This document shows, one piece after another, positions 33,048-43,200 of a DNA stretch of 64,000 nucleotides. This stretch comes from an uncultured Nesterenkonia sp. (GTDB lineage: Bacteria > Actinomycetota > Actinomycetes > Actinomycetales > Micrococcaceae): assembly GCA_947494195.1 (NCBI GenBank), contig CANLUC010000006.1:1-64000 (forward strand). The letters are read 5' to 3'. Below the pieces are notes generated by a model, which saw nothing but the letters and a program-made list of their open reading frames with translations, searched no databases and was not told where the DNA came from. Each line of letters starts with the position of its first letter. Position 1 is the stretch's first letter. The position numbers and the translations under genes were made by a program.

Positions 33048-33419
33048 CGGTAGGAAACCTCTCCCAATTGTTGCGGGACCGCATCGGTGGAGTGCGAGCC
33101 GGTAAGCTCGAGCGCTCCAGATCTTGATCGATTGCGATACTCCGCACCCTGCCTAGCGGTAGTTTTTGCGAACGGCTCCGGTCAGCGGCAGAGGAGTCTG
33201 ACCCGAGGTGCTTGCGACATCGGACTGCAGTCGCGAGCACAAGTTCGACGGTATAACAGACTGATAACAAATGTCACGTTCAGGTCACGGTGATCTATGC
33301 CATCTGCCTCGAACCCTGCCTTCTGCACCCGCTGCGGGCCCGTGGCGGGCGCCGATGCCCGCCCCGGAGTGTGAGACTCGAGGTCTTGGACTGGGTTCCG
33401 GCGGGGGTCTTGGGTTCGC
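33048..33419. other. 372-nt gene-free region upstream of NlpC/P60
   Basis: This region carries no ORF with convincing protein features. It contains the MtrA-like repeat (33253-33269), an AT-richer stretch with a possible minus-strand promoter (GTGACA, 16 nt, TATACC, about 33250-33277) and a long 5' leader of over 150 nt for the NlpC/P60 gene. A c-di-AMP riboswitch, common before such genes, was sought but its conserved core was not found. Confidence 0.5.
33253..33269. promoter_or_regulatory. MtrA-like direct repeat ATAACA-N5-ATAACA
   Basis: Two identical ATAACA hexamers with 11-nt period overlap the presumed promoter of the NlpC/P60 gene. MtrA, the actinobacterial cell-wall regulator, binds paired GTAAC-type hexamers with this spacing and controls rpf and NlpC/P60 genes. 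The first base of each hexamer departs from that consensus. Confidence 0.45.
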
Positions 33420-33881
33420 TCACAGGGCGGGTGTTCCATCTGGAAACACTCGTGGATCAGACGGCGGCTGCTTGCGGTCATCGTTCACGTAGTACAGCGT
33501 CCCGACCACGACACCGATCACGAGCCGGGGATATGGAACGCGCATCCTGCGCAATGCCGCTTCAGAGGCCGTGTCGACCCACCAGCCGAAGCGCCACAGA
33601 CCGTAGGTGAAGGCAGCTCCGCCGACCGCGCACCCGGCGCGCGCCGCGGGGCTCAGTGTGACGGTCTCCACCGTTTTCTGCCCGGAGGCGCGTTTCAGCG
33701 TCGCGGAGCCAACGCCTGGCACCGCGATGATGGCGGCCACTGTGGCGGCAGAGCCCCAGGTCATCGTGCGCCTCAGCCATGCCGGGTATTTCGAACCTGG
33801 GACGAGGGCCAGCGCTCCTCCGGTGAGGGCCTGAGACCAGGGGCTGTCCATGAATCTGGAGGCGGGGTACTTGGACGACAT
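33420..33881 (-). CDS. Conserved-looking membrane protein, unknown function
   Basis: This 153-residue protein has hydrophobic segments near residues 40-58 and 82-98, with a third near 118-130, and a polar C-terminus NDDRKQPPSDPRVFPDG. No enzyme motif is visible and no family is recognised. Codon-position GC bias fits a real gene. It is transcribed alone on the minus strand upstream of the DoxX gene's promoter-proximal side, with 71 nt to the next gene. Confidence 0.55.
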   Translation of the reverse strand: MSSKYPASRFMDSPWSQALTGGALALVPGSKYPAWLRRTMTWGSAATVAAIIAVPGVGSATLKRASGQKTVETVTLSPAARAGCAVGGAAFTYGLWRFGWWVDTASEAALRRMRVPYPRLVIGVVVGTLYYVNDDRKQPPSDPRVFPDGTPAL

Positions 33882-33952
33882 GTCTGCAGCCTAGGGCGGC
33901 CCAATCCTCAGGTCATCAGCCCTAGGTTGTAACTCGTCCATCCGGGTGGGAG

Positions 33953-34342
33953 TCAGGAGGGCTGGCGCGTGGACCACACCGCGAGCGCGATCAGCGCCGG
34001 CTGGAAGAACAGCCGCACCAATCGCTTGCGGTCCGTATCCAACCCGAACCCATCACGCTGGTGCACATACTGGGCGATGTTGCCGGGGAAGACCGCGGCG
34101 AAGAAGAGGCCCGCCGCATCGCCCACCAGCGGACGGTACTGCTGGGGAGAGAACAGCAGCGCGGTTCCCAGCCCGATCTCGGCCACCCCTGAGGCGAGGA
34201 CGGTGGTATCCGGATCCAGCGGCAGCGACTTCGGAACCTGCGCGCGGAACTCCTCGCGGGCCCAGGCCAGGTGGGAGACACCGGCGAAGGTCAGAGCGGA
34301 TCCGAGGAAGATTCGGCCGGTGGTGCGCGCAAGGGAAGCCAT
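33953..34342 (-). CDS. DoxX-like membrane protein
   Basis: This 129-residue protein has four membrane helices and the DoxX-like pattern RIFLGSALTFAGVSHLAWAREEF, ASGVAEIGLGTALLF, and FPGNIAQYVHQRDGFGLDTDRKRLVRLFFQPALIALAVW. Family members take part in thiol or quinone redox reactions at the membrane, but many are uncharacterised. It is a single gene near the tRNA. Confidence 0.8.
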   Translation of the reverse strand: MASLARTTGRIFLGSALTFAGVSHLAWAREEFRAQVPKSLPLDPDTTVLASGVAEIGLGTALLFSPQQYRPLVGDAAGLFFAAVFPGNIAQYVHQRDGFGLDTDRKRLVRLFFQPALIALAVWSTRQPS

Positions 34343-34409
34343 AGCTCAACAGTAGCGCTGGAAGCAGCCTCCAACGATGGAGGAGGAGGTTTTCACTCTA
34401 GAAGCGAAA

Positions 34410-34485
34410 TGGTGGGCCCTGCCGGGATCGAACCGACGACAACCGCGGTGTAAACGCGGTGCTCTACCAGCTGAGCTAAAGGCCC
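34410..34485 (-). tRNA. tRNA-Val (anticodon TAC)
   Basis: The minus strand folds into a full cloverleaf of 76 nt including an encoded CCA. The acceptor stem is GGGCCTT/AGGGCCC with one G-U pair. The D arm contains AGCTCAGCTGGTAGAGC, the anticodon stem is CCGCG/CGCGG with loop TTTACAC, and the T arm contains GGTTCGATCCC. Anticodon TAC reads GTA and, by wobble, other Val codons. Confidence 0.97.
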
Positions 34486-34552
34486 GGGTGCAGATCCCGC
34501 CCGCAGGGCGCGATCTGCCGCAGCAAGAAGTGTAGCAACCCTCGTGTGAAGC

Positions 34553-35416
34553 TCAGGACCGTCCGCGGGCCTGGTTCAGCTGGGTCTGCTCCGCGGCGTA
34601 CAGCGCCGCCCCGACGATCCCGGCGTTGTTCTGCAGTCCGGCGACCTCCACCTTCGCGCGCAGGTCCGTGACATGCGGCAGGAAGTCCTCGCTGCGCTTG
34701 GAGATCCCGCCGCCGATGATGAACAGCTCGGGGGACTGCAGCCGCTCCACGTGTTTCAGGAATCGGTTCAGGAGCTTGCCGTACTCGTCCCAGGGCATGT
34801 CCGCGCGTTCGCGCGCAGCGGCGGATGCCTTCTTCTCCGCCACCTCGCCCTCGAACTCCAGGTGACCCATCTCGCTGTTGGGGACCAGCACGCCGTCGTG
34901 CACCAGAGCAGAACCGATTCCTGTGCCCAGCGTGATCGTCATGACCGTGCCCTCCAGTCCCTTGCCTGCTCCATACCGGGCCTCAGCAAGACCCGCGCCG
35001 TCGGCGTCGTTCAGGGTGTGGATTTGGCCGGGCAGATGCTTCAGCAGCGCGGCGGCGTCGGTGTTGATCCAGGACTCGTCGATGTTTGCCGCGGAGAGCA
35101 CGATGTTCTTGTCCACGATCGCCGGGAACAGCACGCCGATCGAGAGCTCGGACTCCGCGGGGGCCTTCTCCCGACCAAGCAGCTCCTCGAGGATCTGGCC
35201 GATGACCTCGGCCACCGCCTCCGGGGTCGCCGGCTTCGGGGTGGGGATGCGGAAGCGCGCACCGGTCAGCGTGCCCTTGTGCAGGTTGACGATCCCGCCT
35301 TTGATGCCGGTGCCGCCCACGTCGATGCCGATGGCCCGCTTGGGCAGATCCGAGACGGTCTCGCTGGCAGGGGCGACGGCCTGGGCAGCCAGCGGCTGCT
35401 CGTGAGAAGAGCTCAT
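34553..35416 (-). CDS. ppgK: Polyphosphate glucokinase
   Basis: This 287-residue ROK-fold kinase phosphorylates glucose using polyphosphate (and usually ATP). IGIDVGGTGIKGGIVN is the phosphate-1 motif, HTLNDADGAGLAEARYG holds the catalytic Asp, and MTITLGTGIGSALV plus NSEMGHLEFEG follow. SKRSEDFLPHV is also typical of actinobacterial PpgK. The N-terminal 25 residues are a polar extension. It is interesting beside the VTC-like gene elsewhere in the window, since both concern polyphosphate. Confidence 0.95.
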   Translation of the reverse strand: MSSSHEQPLAAQAVAPASETVSDLPKRAIGIDVGGTGIKGGIVNLHKGTLTGARFRIPTPKPATPEAVAEVIGQILEELLGREKAPAESELSIGVLFPAIVDKNIVLSAANIDESWINTDAAALLKHLPGQIHTLNDADGAGLAEARYGAGKGLEGTVMTITLGTGIGSALVHDGVLVPNSEMGHLEFEGEVAEKKASAAARERADMPWDEYGKLLNRFLKHVERLQSPELFIIGGGISKRSEDFLPHVTDLRAKVEVAGLQNNAGIVGAALYAAEQTQLNQARGRS

Positions 35417-35457
35417 AGTGGTGCAGTATCTCCGTGCTGTGGGGGAGGGGACCGGTC

Positions 35458-36369
35458 TCAGTCGCCCGAAGGCAGCGTGAGGATCTCGGCGCCGTCATCG
35501 GTGACGACCAGAGTGTGCTCGAACTGCGCGGTGCGCTTCCGGTCGCGGGTCACGGCCGTCCAGCCGTCCTCCCACATGTCCCAGTGGCGCGTGCCCAGGG
35601 TGAGCATCGGTTCGATGGTGAACACCATTCCCGGTTCCATCAGGCGCGCGTGGTCCGGTGCCGCATCGAAGTGCGGGATCACCAGTCCGGTGTGGAACGC
35701 CTTGCCCACTCCATGGCCGATGAACTCGCGTACCACACCATAGCCGAAACGCTTCGCGTAGGACTCGATGGCGCGACCGATCACGTTGATGGGGCGCCCG
35801 GGTTTCACCGCGCGGATCGCGCGCATCATCGCCTCCTCGGTCCGCTCCACCAGCAGGCGGGACTCCTCATCGACCTCACCGACGAAGAACGTGCGGTTGT
35901 GATCCCCGTGGACACCGTCGATGTAGGCGGTGATGTCCAGGTTCACGATGTCGCCCTCGGCGAGCATGGTGGTGTCCGGGATCCCGTGGCAGATGACCTC
36001 GTTGACCGAGGTGCAGATCGCCTTCGGGAACCCGCGGTAGGACAGGCAGGACGGGTACGCACCGCGATCGGTCAGGTACTGGTGCGCGTAGGCGTCGAGC
36101 TCCTCGGTGGTGACCCCGGGGCGGATCAGCTTCGAGGTGGCGACCATCGCGTCCGCGGCGAGCTGGGCGGCGCGGCGGATGCGTTCCACCGTGGCGGCGT
36201 CATAGACGTCCTCACCGGTGTACTCCGGCGGCGCCTCCAGGCCCACGTAGTTGGGCCGCTCGATATGAGCCGGGACCGCCCGCTCGGGGGAAACGGCACC
36301 CTTGGTCAGGGTGCCCACCGGGGCATGGGAGGACAGGGGAGTGGACTGCTGGGTAGCCATGCGCGCCAT
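35458..36369 (-). CDS. map: Type I methionine aminopeptidase (main copy)
   Basis: This 303-residue enzyme has an N-terminal extension of about 45 residues with the Pro-rich segment IERPNYVGLEAPPEYTG typical of actinobacterial MapB. Metal ligands lie in NLDITAYIDGVHGDHNRTFF (two Asp), HGVGKAFHTG (His), FTIEPML (Glu) and QFEHTLVVTDDGAEIL (Glu). It is probably the housekeeping copy; a shorter, divergent copy with its own XRE regulator lies at 21.1-21.9 kb. It lies 41 nt upstream of ppgK. Confidence 0.95.
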   Translation of the reverse strand: MARMATQQSTPLSSHAPVGTLTKGAVSPERAVPAHIERPNYVGLEAPPEYTGEDVYDAATVERIRRAAQLAADAMVATSKLIRPGVTTEELDAYAHQYLTDRGAYPSCLSYRGFPKAICTSVNEVICHGIPDTTMLAEGDIVNLDITAYIDGVHGDHNRTFFVGEVDEESRLLVERTEEAMMRAIRAVKPGRPINVIGRAIESYAKRFGYGVVREFIGHGVGKAFHTGLVIPHFDAAPDHARLMEPGMVFTIEPMLTLGTRHWDMWEDGWTAVTRDRKRTAQFEHTLVVTDDGAEILTLPSGD

Positions 36370-36377
36370 CCTATCGG

Positions 36378-37622
36378 TCAGCCGGCGTCGTGCTGCGGCG
36401 TGGACTCAGCCGCAGCACGACGTGGGCGCAGCTGCAGCACCAGGGCCAGCACGGCGATGACCACCACCACGCTGATCGCCACCGGCAGGGAGGAGCCCTG
36501 GGTCATCACGCCGATCGCCGGGGACAGGCTCAGCATCACAGCGCGCATGGCCCAGCTGATCCAGGTCACCCCGCTGTGATCCGGAAGTCCCGGGACCCGA
36601 TCGGCGCGGGCGAAGGCCAGTGGCACCGTCACCGCGCAGCCCAATCCCGCCACGGCCAGGCTGATCAGAGTCAGTCCGATCCCCGGCGCCCAGGCCGCAC
36701 CGAGCAGCCCAAGGATCACCGCGCTCAGGCTGACGATCAGCGAGGCGCGCTCGCCGAGCCCGTCGATGACCCGGTCGCCGAGCATCCGCCCGATGAACTG
36801 AGCGCCGAGCAGCACACTGAGTCCGACGCCGGCCGAGGCGGGGTCCATCCCCCGTTCCGTGGAGAGCAGCACGGCCGACCAGTTGTTGCCGATGTCCTCC
36901 ACGGAGATCCCGGCCAGCGCGATCAGCGCGAGGGGGAGCAGGATTTTGGCGGTGGACCAGCCCGAGGGTCGCGCCGGGGTTTGGGCAGAGTCGTCTGCCA
37001 CCACCGGTTCGGGCGTGAACGCCCGGGCGGCGAGAGTCATGGCAAGGATGCAGAAGATCGCCCAGATCGCCATGTGCACCAGCAGCGGCACGCCCAGCAC
37101 CGCGGCCAGTGTTCCCACGCCGCCGCCGATCGCTGCGCCGATGCTCCATCCGGCGTGCATGGAGTTCAGCAGGGACCTGCGGTACGCCGCTTGGACGCGC
37201 AGGCCCTGTGAATTCTGCGCCACGTCCACGCTCGCATCGCCGAAGCCCGTCAGCAGCAGGCCCAGTACCACCACCCAGGGACTGCCCAGGGCGACCCCGG
37301 CCGCAGCCAGGGTCAGCGAAGCCCCCATCCAGAGGCTGCCGAAGCTGGCGGTCCTGGCCACGCCGATCCTCCGCGCGATCACTCCCGGGAAGTGCAACGC
37401 CAGGGCCCCACCCAGCCCGAGACCGACCACCACCAGACCGAAGACCGCGGGGCTCAGCCCAAGCGTGTCCTTGACCTCGGCGTAGCGGGCGAGCAGCGAG
37501 GCGGGCAGGGCCCCGTTGGTGGCGAAGGCGGCCATGGTCGCCAGCCGACTGCGCCGCAGGGAGGGCGCGCTGCGTCGTCGTGAGGTGGCCGATGTGGTGT
37601 CGGATGGGGAGCTTGCGTGCAT
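36378..37622 (-). CDS. MFS transporter
   Basis: This 414-residue protein has 12 hydrophobic segments. After a polar Ser/Arg-rich N-terminus, ATNGALPASLLARYAEVKDTLGLSPAVFGLVVVGLGLGG matches the YbjJ/FucP-like MFS branch often found near core genes in Micrococcaceae. No catalytic or substrate motif beyond the fold is visible. The stop is 8 nt from the map start region, so the two may be co-transcribed. Confidence 0.85.
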   Translation of the reverse strand: MHASSPSDTTSATSRRRSAPSLRRSRLATMAAFATNGALPASLLARYAEVKDTLGLSPAVFGLVVVGLGLGGALALHFPGVIARRIGVARTASFGSLWMGASLTLAAAGVALGSPWVVVLGLLLTGFGDASVDVAQNSQGLRVQAAYRRSLLNSMHAGWSIGAAIGGGVGTLAAVLGVPLLVHMAIWAIFCILAMTLAARAFTPEPVVADDSAQTPARPSGWSTAKILLPLALIALAGISVEDIGNNWSAVLLSTERGMDPASAGVGLSVLLGAQFIGRMLGDRVIDGLGERASLIVSLSAVILGLLGAAWAPGIGLTLISLAVAGLGCAVTVPLAFARADRVPGLPDHSGVTWISWAMRAVMLSLSPAIGVMTQGSSLPVAISVVVVIAVLALVLQLRPRRAAAESTPQHDAG

Positions 37623-37682
37623 GAGCAGAAGTCTGGCACGTCGCCTCGGTGGTGCAGCTCACCCGGGGCGTATCCTGGGCAC

Positions 37683-37892
37683 ATGAGTACCGAATATTGG
37701 TTCAACGTGCGCACCGGAGCGATCGAAGAGGGCGCGCAGTCCTCCTGGAAACACCTGCTGGGTCCCTACACCAGCCGCGATGAAGCCGCCGAGGCGCTCA
37801 AGCGGGTGGAGGCCAACAACGAGGCCTGGGACGAGGAGACCTCCGAGCACTGGGACGACGACGGCGGCCACGATCGCACACCGAAGAGCTGA
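37683..37892 (+). CDS. Small SPOR-like acidic protein
   Basis: This 69-residue protein begins EYWFNVRTGAIEEGAQSSWKHLLGPYTSRDEAAEALKRVEANNEAWDEE. It resembles short actinobacterial proteins annotated as SPOR-domain-containing. The acidic tail is likely disordered. The role is unknown. It is divergent from the MFS gene and convergent with panB. Confidence 0.75.
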   Translation: MSTEYWFNVRTGAIEEGAQSSWKHLLGPYTSRDEAAEALKRVEANNEAWDEETSEHWDDDGGHDRTPKS

Positions 37893-37968
37893 GTCCGCGC
37901 TGGATCAGGACGGCGGACCAGTAGTGAGTCGGCACTGAACCACCGGCAGTTCTCGCTGAGCCGCCGGT

Positions 37969-38787
37969 TCAATTGGTGAAGCTGTGCTCCTCGGCTGGGA
38001 AGTGTCGCTCGCTGACGTCCTTGCGGTACTGCCCCGCGGCGCGGGAGACGACCTCGCGGAGATTTGCGTACTGCTTGACGAACTTCGGCACCCGGCCGGT
38101 GCCCAGACCCAGCATGTCCTGCCAGACCAGCACCTGGCCCGTGGTGCCGTTGCCGGCACCGATCCCGATCGTGGGCACGCCCAGCTTGCCGTCCACCTCG
38201 GCGGCCAGGTCCGCTGGGACCATCTCCATGAGCACGCAGAACGCGCCCGCGGCTTCCAGCGCCAGCGCGTCGGCCCTAAGCGCTTCGGCGGCCTCTCCAC
38301 GGCCCTGCACCCGGTAGCCGCCCAGGGCGTGCTCGGACTGGGGGGTGAAGCCGATATGCGCCATCACCGGGATGCCCGCTGCGACCAGCGCGCGGACATG
38401 CTCAGCCATCGCCGCGCCGCCCTCGATCTTCACCGCCTGCGCTCCGCCCTCCTTCATGAACCGCACACCCGTGGCCACGGCCTGGGCGGGGGAGGACTCG
38501 TAGCTGCCGAACGGCAGGTCGGCGACGACCAGCGCGCGGTTCGCGCCATTGACCACTGACCTGGTGAAGACCAGCATCTCCTCGACGGTGATCGGCAGGG
38601 TGGAGGAGTGCCCCATCATCACGTTCGACGCCGAGTCACCCACCAGCAGCAGCTCGATCCCGGACTCGTCGAAGATCGAGGCGATCTGGGCGTCATAGGC
38701 GGTCAACATGGAGAATTTCTGGCCGGCATCCTTGAACTGCTGAAGATGCACGGTGCGTACCCGTTTGGGGCTGATCTGCTCGGACAT
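37969..38787 (-). CDS. panB: 3-methyl-2-oxobutanoate hydroxymethyltransferase
   Basis: This 272-residue TIM-barrel enzyme makes ketopantoate from 2-oxoisovalerate and methylene-THF in pantothenate and CoA synthesis. MLTAYDAQIASIFDESGIELLLVGDSASNVMMGHSSTLP contains the metal-binding Asp; the catalytic Glu is in MEMVPADLAAEV; VPTIGIGAGNGTTGQVLVWQDMLGL is the C-terminal signature. It is a single gene divergent from glnA2 with a 103-bp gap. Confidence 0.96.
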   Translation of the reverse strand: MSEQISPKRVRTVHLQQFKDAGQKFSMLTAYDAQIASIFDESGIELLLVGDSASNVMMGHSSTLPITVEEMLVFTRSVVNGANRALVVADLPFGSYESSPAQAVATGVRFMKEGGAQAVKIEGGAAMAEHVRALVAAGIPVMAHIGFTPQSEHALGGYRVQGRGEAAEALRADALALEAAGAFCVLMEMVPADLAAEVDGKLGVPTIGIGAGNGTTGQVLVWQDMLGLGTGRVPKFVKQYANLREVVSRAAGQYRKDVSERHFPAEEHSFTN

Positions 38788-38890
38788 GGGATCAGGCTAC
38801 CGAACTCTGCGCGGACTCACCCGTGGGAGCGGGAGGAGTTGGGTAGAGTGGTCCCGGCGACACCCACGGCATTTCAGGAGGCTGCACCGC

Positions 38891-40231
38891 ATGGATCGAC
38901 AGCAGGAATTCGTACTGCGCACCATCGAGGAGCGCGACGTCCGCTTCGTGCGCCTCTGGTTCACCGATGTCGTGGGCTCCCTGAAGTCCGTGGCCCTGGC
39001 TCCGGCCGAGGTTGAAGGGGTCTTCAGCGAAGGCCTGGGCTTCGACGGCTCCTCGATCGAGGGGCTCTCCCGCGTCTTCGAATCCGACATGCTGCTCAAG
39101 CCGGACCCCTCCTCCTTCCAGATCCTTCCCTGGCGCGGTGAGGAAGAGCCCACCTCGCGGATGTTCTGCGACATCCTCACCCCGGACCAGGAACCCGCCG
39201 CCGGGGATCCGCGCAACGTGCTGCGCCGCCAGCTCGACGTCGCAGGGGAGATGGGCTTCACCTGCTACACCCACCCGGAGATCGAGTTTTACGTGCTCGA
39301 GTCCGAGGAGACCGACGCCGACGGCAGTCCCATCCCCGTGGACCGCGCCGGATACTTCGACCACGTCACGGGCAGCGTCAGCCAGGACTTCCGCCGCCAC
39401 ACGGTCAACATGCTCGAGGCCGTGGGCATCTCCGTGGAGTTCAGCCACCACGAGGCAGGCCCCGGTCAGAACGAGATCGACCTGCGCTACGCCGACGCGC
39501 TGACCACTGCGGACAACATCATGACCTTCCGCACCGTGATCAAAGAGGTCGCGATCACCCAGGGCAAGTACGCCAGCTTCATGCCCAAACCCTTCACCGA
39601 ACACCCGGGCTCGGGCATGCACACCCACTTCGGGCTCTTCGAAGGCGACACCAACGCGTTCTTCGCGCCGAACACCGAGTACAACCTCTCCACGACCGCA
39701 CGGCAGTTCATCGCCGGCATCCTGCGCCACGCGCCGGAGTTCACCGCGATCACCAGCCAGTTCGTGAACTCCTATAAGCGTCTCTGGGGCGGCGGCGAGG
39801 CTCCCTCCCACGTCTCCTGGGGCCACAACAACCGCTCCGCACTGGTCCGGGTCCCGCTGTACAAGCCCACCAAGGGCGGCTCGGCCCGCGTCGAGTTCCG
39901 CGGCATCGACTCCGGCGCGAACCCGTACCTGGGCTACGCCGCCGTCCTCGGCGCCGGGCTCAAGGGCATCCGCGAGGGCTACGAGCTGATGGACCCGGTG
40001 GGTGAGGACGTGTGGTCGCTGACCACCTCTGAGCGCAAGGCGCTGGGCATCAAGCCGCTTCCGGGCACCCTGCATGAGGCGCTGCGCCAGATGGAAGACT
40101 CGGAGCTGATGGCCGAGATCCTGGGCGAGCAGGTCTTCGAGAACTTCCTGCGCAATAAGCAGCAGGAATGGGACGACTACCGCGTCAACGTCTCCCCGTT
40201 CGAGATCAAGCGGTATCTCGGCCTGATCTGA
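38891..40231 (+). CDS. glnA2: Glutamine synthetase type I, GlnA2 class
   Basis: This 446-residue enzyme belongs to the GS family: FDGSSIEGLSRVFESDM, FYVLE metal Glu, GPGQNEIDLRYADALTTADN, KPFTEHPGSGMHTHF and NRSALVRVPLYK. It is the short actinobacterial GlnA2 type found next to glnE. At the site where GlnA1 enzymes carry the adenylylated Tyr, this protein has Trp375 (GEDVWSLTTSE), so it is not a GlnE target. AGGAGG precedes the ATG; longer in-frame starts cross panB's start. Confidence 0.95.
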   Translation: MDRQQEFVLRTIEERDVRFVRLWFTDVVGSLKSVALAPAEVEGVFSEGLGFDGSSIEGLSRVFESDMLLKPDPSSFQILPWRGEEEPTSRMFCDILTPDQEPAAGDPRNVLRRQLDVAGEMGFTCYTHPEIEFYVLESEETDADGSPIPVDRAGYFDHVTGSVSQDFRRHTVNMLEAVGISVEFSHHEAGPGQNEIDLRYADALTTADNIMTFRTVIKEVAITQGKYASFMPKPFTEHPGSGMHTHFGLFEGDTNAFFAPNTEYNLSTTARQFIAGILRHAPEFTAITSQFVNSYKRLWGGGEAPSHVSWGHNNRSALVRVPLYKPTKGGSARVEFRGIDSGANPYLGYAAVLGAGLKGIREGYELMDPVGEDVWSLTTSERKALGIKPLPGTLHEALRQMEDSELMAEILGEQVFENFLRNKQQEWDDYRVNVSPFEIKRYLGLI

Positions 40232-40233
40232 TC

Positions 40234-43200
40234 GTGGCCGCCTCCACGCTCACCCACCGGGACCTGATCGCCGCGGGCTTCCAGGAGCTCGAGCGGGCCT
40301 CAGGATTCCTGGCCGACGAGCATCTCAGCGGCCTGGACGCAGCGGTGCTGCTGCGCACCCTGCACTACGCGCCGAACCCCGATCAGGCGCTGCTGCTGCT
40401 GATCCGTCTGGTCGAGCGCGCCGGGAACGTCTGTGACCTCTTCACCGATGACACCGACGGGGTCTACCTGCGCGCGGTCCCGCTGATCCGGCTGCTCGGG
40501 GCTTCCGAGGCGCTGGGCGAGTTTCTGGTCCGCCGTCCGGAGAACTGCGATCTGCTCTTCGAGATCGCCGACACCCTGCAGGCGGACCGGGACGAGCATC
40601 AGCACCACCACACCCCCGACGACGCCGCGGCCATCGCCCATCCGGAGGTCACCGAACCCGGGGTGCTGCGCGCCCGGCTGCTGGAATCCGTCCATGCGGA
40701 CCCCGATGCGGAGACCCCCGCCGCCGAGCTGACCGAGGAGTTCACCGCCAAAGAGGCAGGCGTCGCGCTGCGGCGGGCTTACCGGCGGGAGCTCACCGCG
40801 CTGGCACTGGCCGATCTCAGTGCGGCTGATCCCGCCGCCTACCAGCCGCTGGTCTCACGCCAGCTCGCCGACCTCGCCGCCGCGGCTATCGACGCCGCAC
40901 TGGCAGTCAGCCGCGCGGAGCTCACTGCGCGCAACGGACGCACCGCCGCCATGGTGGAGCTCGCGGTCATCGGCATGGGCAAATGCGGGGCCCGGGAGCT
41001 GAACTACATCTCGGATGTGGACGTGATCTTCGTGCACCGCGCCGCCGAGGACATCGATTCCGCCGCCGCACGCAACACCGCCGTGGCCATGGCCTCGGGC
41101 ATCTCCAAGGTCATCAACGGCGCGGGCCCCGAACCCGGTCTGTGGGAGGTGGACGCGAATCTGCGTCCGGAGGGCCGCGAGGGAGACCTTTCCCGCACCC
41201 TGGAGTCCCATCTGGAGTACTACAAGCGCTGGGCCCACGGCTGGGAGTTCCAGGCTCTGCTCAAGGCCCGACCGATCGCGGGCAGCCGCAGCCTGGGTCA
41301 GGACTACATCGAGGCGATCTGGCCGCAGGTCTGGACCTCCTCCGCCCAGGAGAACTTCGTGGAGAACGTCCAGCGGATGCGCCGGCGGGTCTTCGACAAC
41401 ATCCCCGCCGATGAAGTGGACCGGGAGATCAAGCTCGGCCGTGGCGGGCTGCGTGACATCGAGTTCACCGTGCAGCTGCTGCAGCTGGTCCATGGCCGGG
41501 TGGATGAGTCCCTGCGGGTGCGGGACTCGCTGACCGCCATCGAGATGCTCGAGGCGGGGGAGTATGTGGCGCGGTCCGATCGCGATGCGATGTCTCGCTG
41601 CTACCGGATGCTGCGCCTCTACGAGCACCGGATCCAGATGAGCCATATGCGTCGGACTCATCTGATGCCCGTGAAGCCCGATGAGATCCGCGCGCTGGCC
41701 CATGCCGTGCGGCCGCCGAACCGGCGTCGTCGTCCTGCAGGGGATGAGGTGCTGAACCAGTGGCGCGACATCGCCCGGGAGGTCGCCAGCTTCCACGAGC
41801 GGATCTTCTACCGCCCGCTGCTCTCCACCACGGCCGTGCTCTCCGACGATGAGGTGCGGCTCACCGCCAAGGCCGCCCAGGACCGGCTCTCCGCACTGGG
41901 TTACCACGATCCCGCCGGCGCCATGCGGCACATCTCCGCTCTGACCTCCGGGCTGACCCGCCGCGCGAAGCTGCAGCGCCGGATCCTGCCGATGATGCTG
42001 GGCTGGTTCGGCGAAGGCGTGGACCCCGACGGCGGACTGCTCGCCTTCCGGCGGCTCAGCGAGTCACTGGGGCAGAGCCCCTGGTACCTGACCATGCTGC
42101 GGGATTCCTCCGTGGCTGCCGAGCGGCTCTCGCTGATCCTGGCCGGGTCCAAGTTCATCTCCGACATGCTGGAGCACTCGCCGGAGTCCACCAAGTGGCT
42201 CGGGGACAACGCGGCGCTGGCTCCGCGCAGCTTCGAGACCCTCTGGCGCGAGGTCAGCAACAAGATCACCCGACACAAGGGCGACCTGGAGACCGGGATG
42301 CGACTGACCCGGCTGGTACGCAAGCGTGAGACCCTGCGCGTAGCCATCGCTGACGCGGTGGGGCTCCTCGACGTCTCCGCTGTGGGCATCGCACTCTCCG
42401 ATGTGGACCGCGCGGCCACGCTCGGAGCGCTGCGAGTGGCCGAGCGCGAGATCTGGGACGCCGAGGGTCGGCACGCGGATCTCGCCGTCATCGCGATGGG
42501 ACGCCAGGGTGGTCGCGAGATCGGGTACAGCTCAGATATGGACGCGCTCTTCGTGCACACGGTGGCCGAGGACGGGAATGCCTCGCGGGCCGATGTGCAG
42601 GCGCAGAAGCTCGCGGCGCGGGTCAGCGCGCTGCTGTCGAAGCCGCTCAAGCCCGCGATCCGCGGCGAGTTCCCGCTCAAACTTGACGCTGACCTGCGCC
42701 CGGAGGGCAAGAACGGCCCGCTCTCCCGTTCCCTGGACTCCTACGGCGAGTACTACCGGCGCTGGATGGACGTCTGGGAGCGGCAGGCGCTGCTGCGTGC
42801 CCGGCCGATCGCTGGAGACGACCACCTCCTTGACGAGTTCATGGAGATGGCCGATGCGGTGCGCTACGGCCCGGCGCCGAGCGCCTCACAGATCCGCGAG
42901 ATCCGTCGGATCAAGGCACGGGTCGAGTCCGAGCGGCTGCCCCGCGGGGCTGATCCTTCCCGCCACGTGAAGCTGGGCCGCGGTGGACTCAGCGATGTGG
43001 AGTGGCTGGTGCAGCTGCTTCAGCTCGAACATGCCCACAACAAGCCGAGGCTGCGCACCACCTCCACGCTGACCGCACTAGACGTGCTGGTGGACGAGGA
43101 GCTGCTCAGCCCCGCTGAGGCCAAGCAGCTCACCGAGGCGTGGACCCTGTGCACCCGGGTGCGCTCGGCGAGCACAGTCTGGAGCGGCAAGACCTCAGAT

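Noticed and set aside
33048..33300. c-di-AMP (ydaO-type) riboswitch before the NlpC/P60 gene
   Set aside because: The leader is long and such riboswitches are common here, but the conserved pseudo-symmetric core and the CCCGACAGCTAAC-like segment were not found on the minus strand.
38792..40075. 427-codon open frame opposite glnA2
   Set aside because: It is a shadow of a conserved glutamine synthetase, with no domain of its own.
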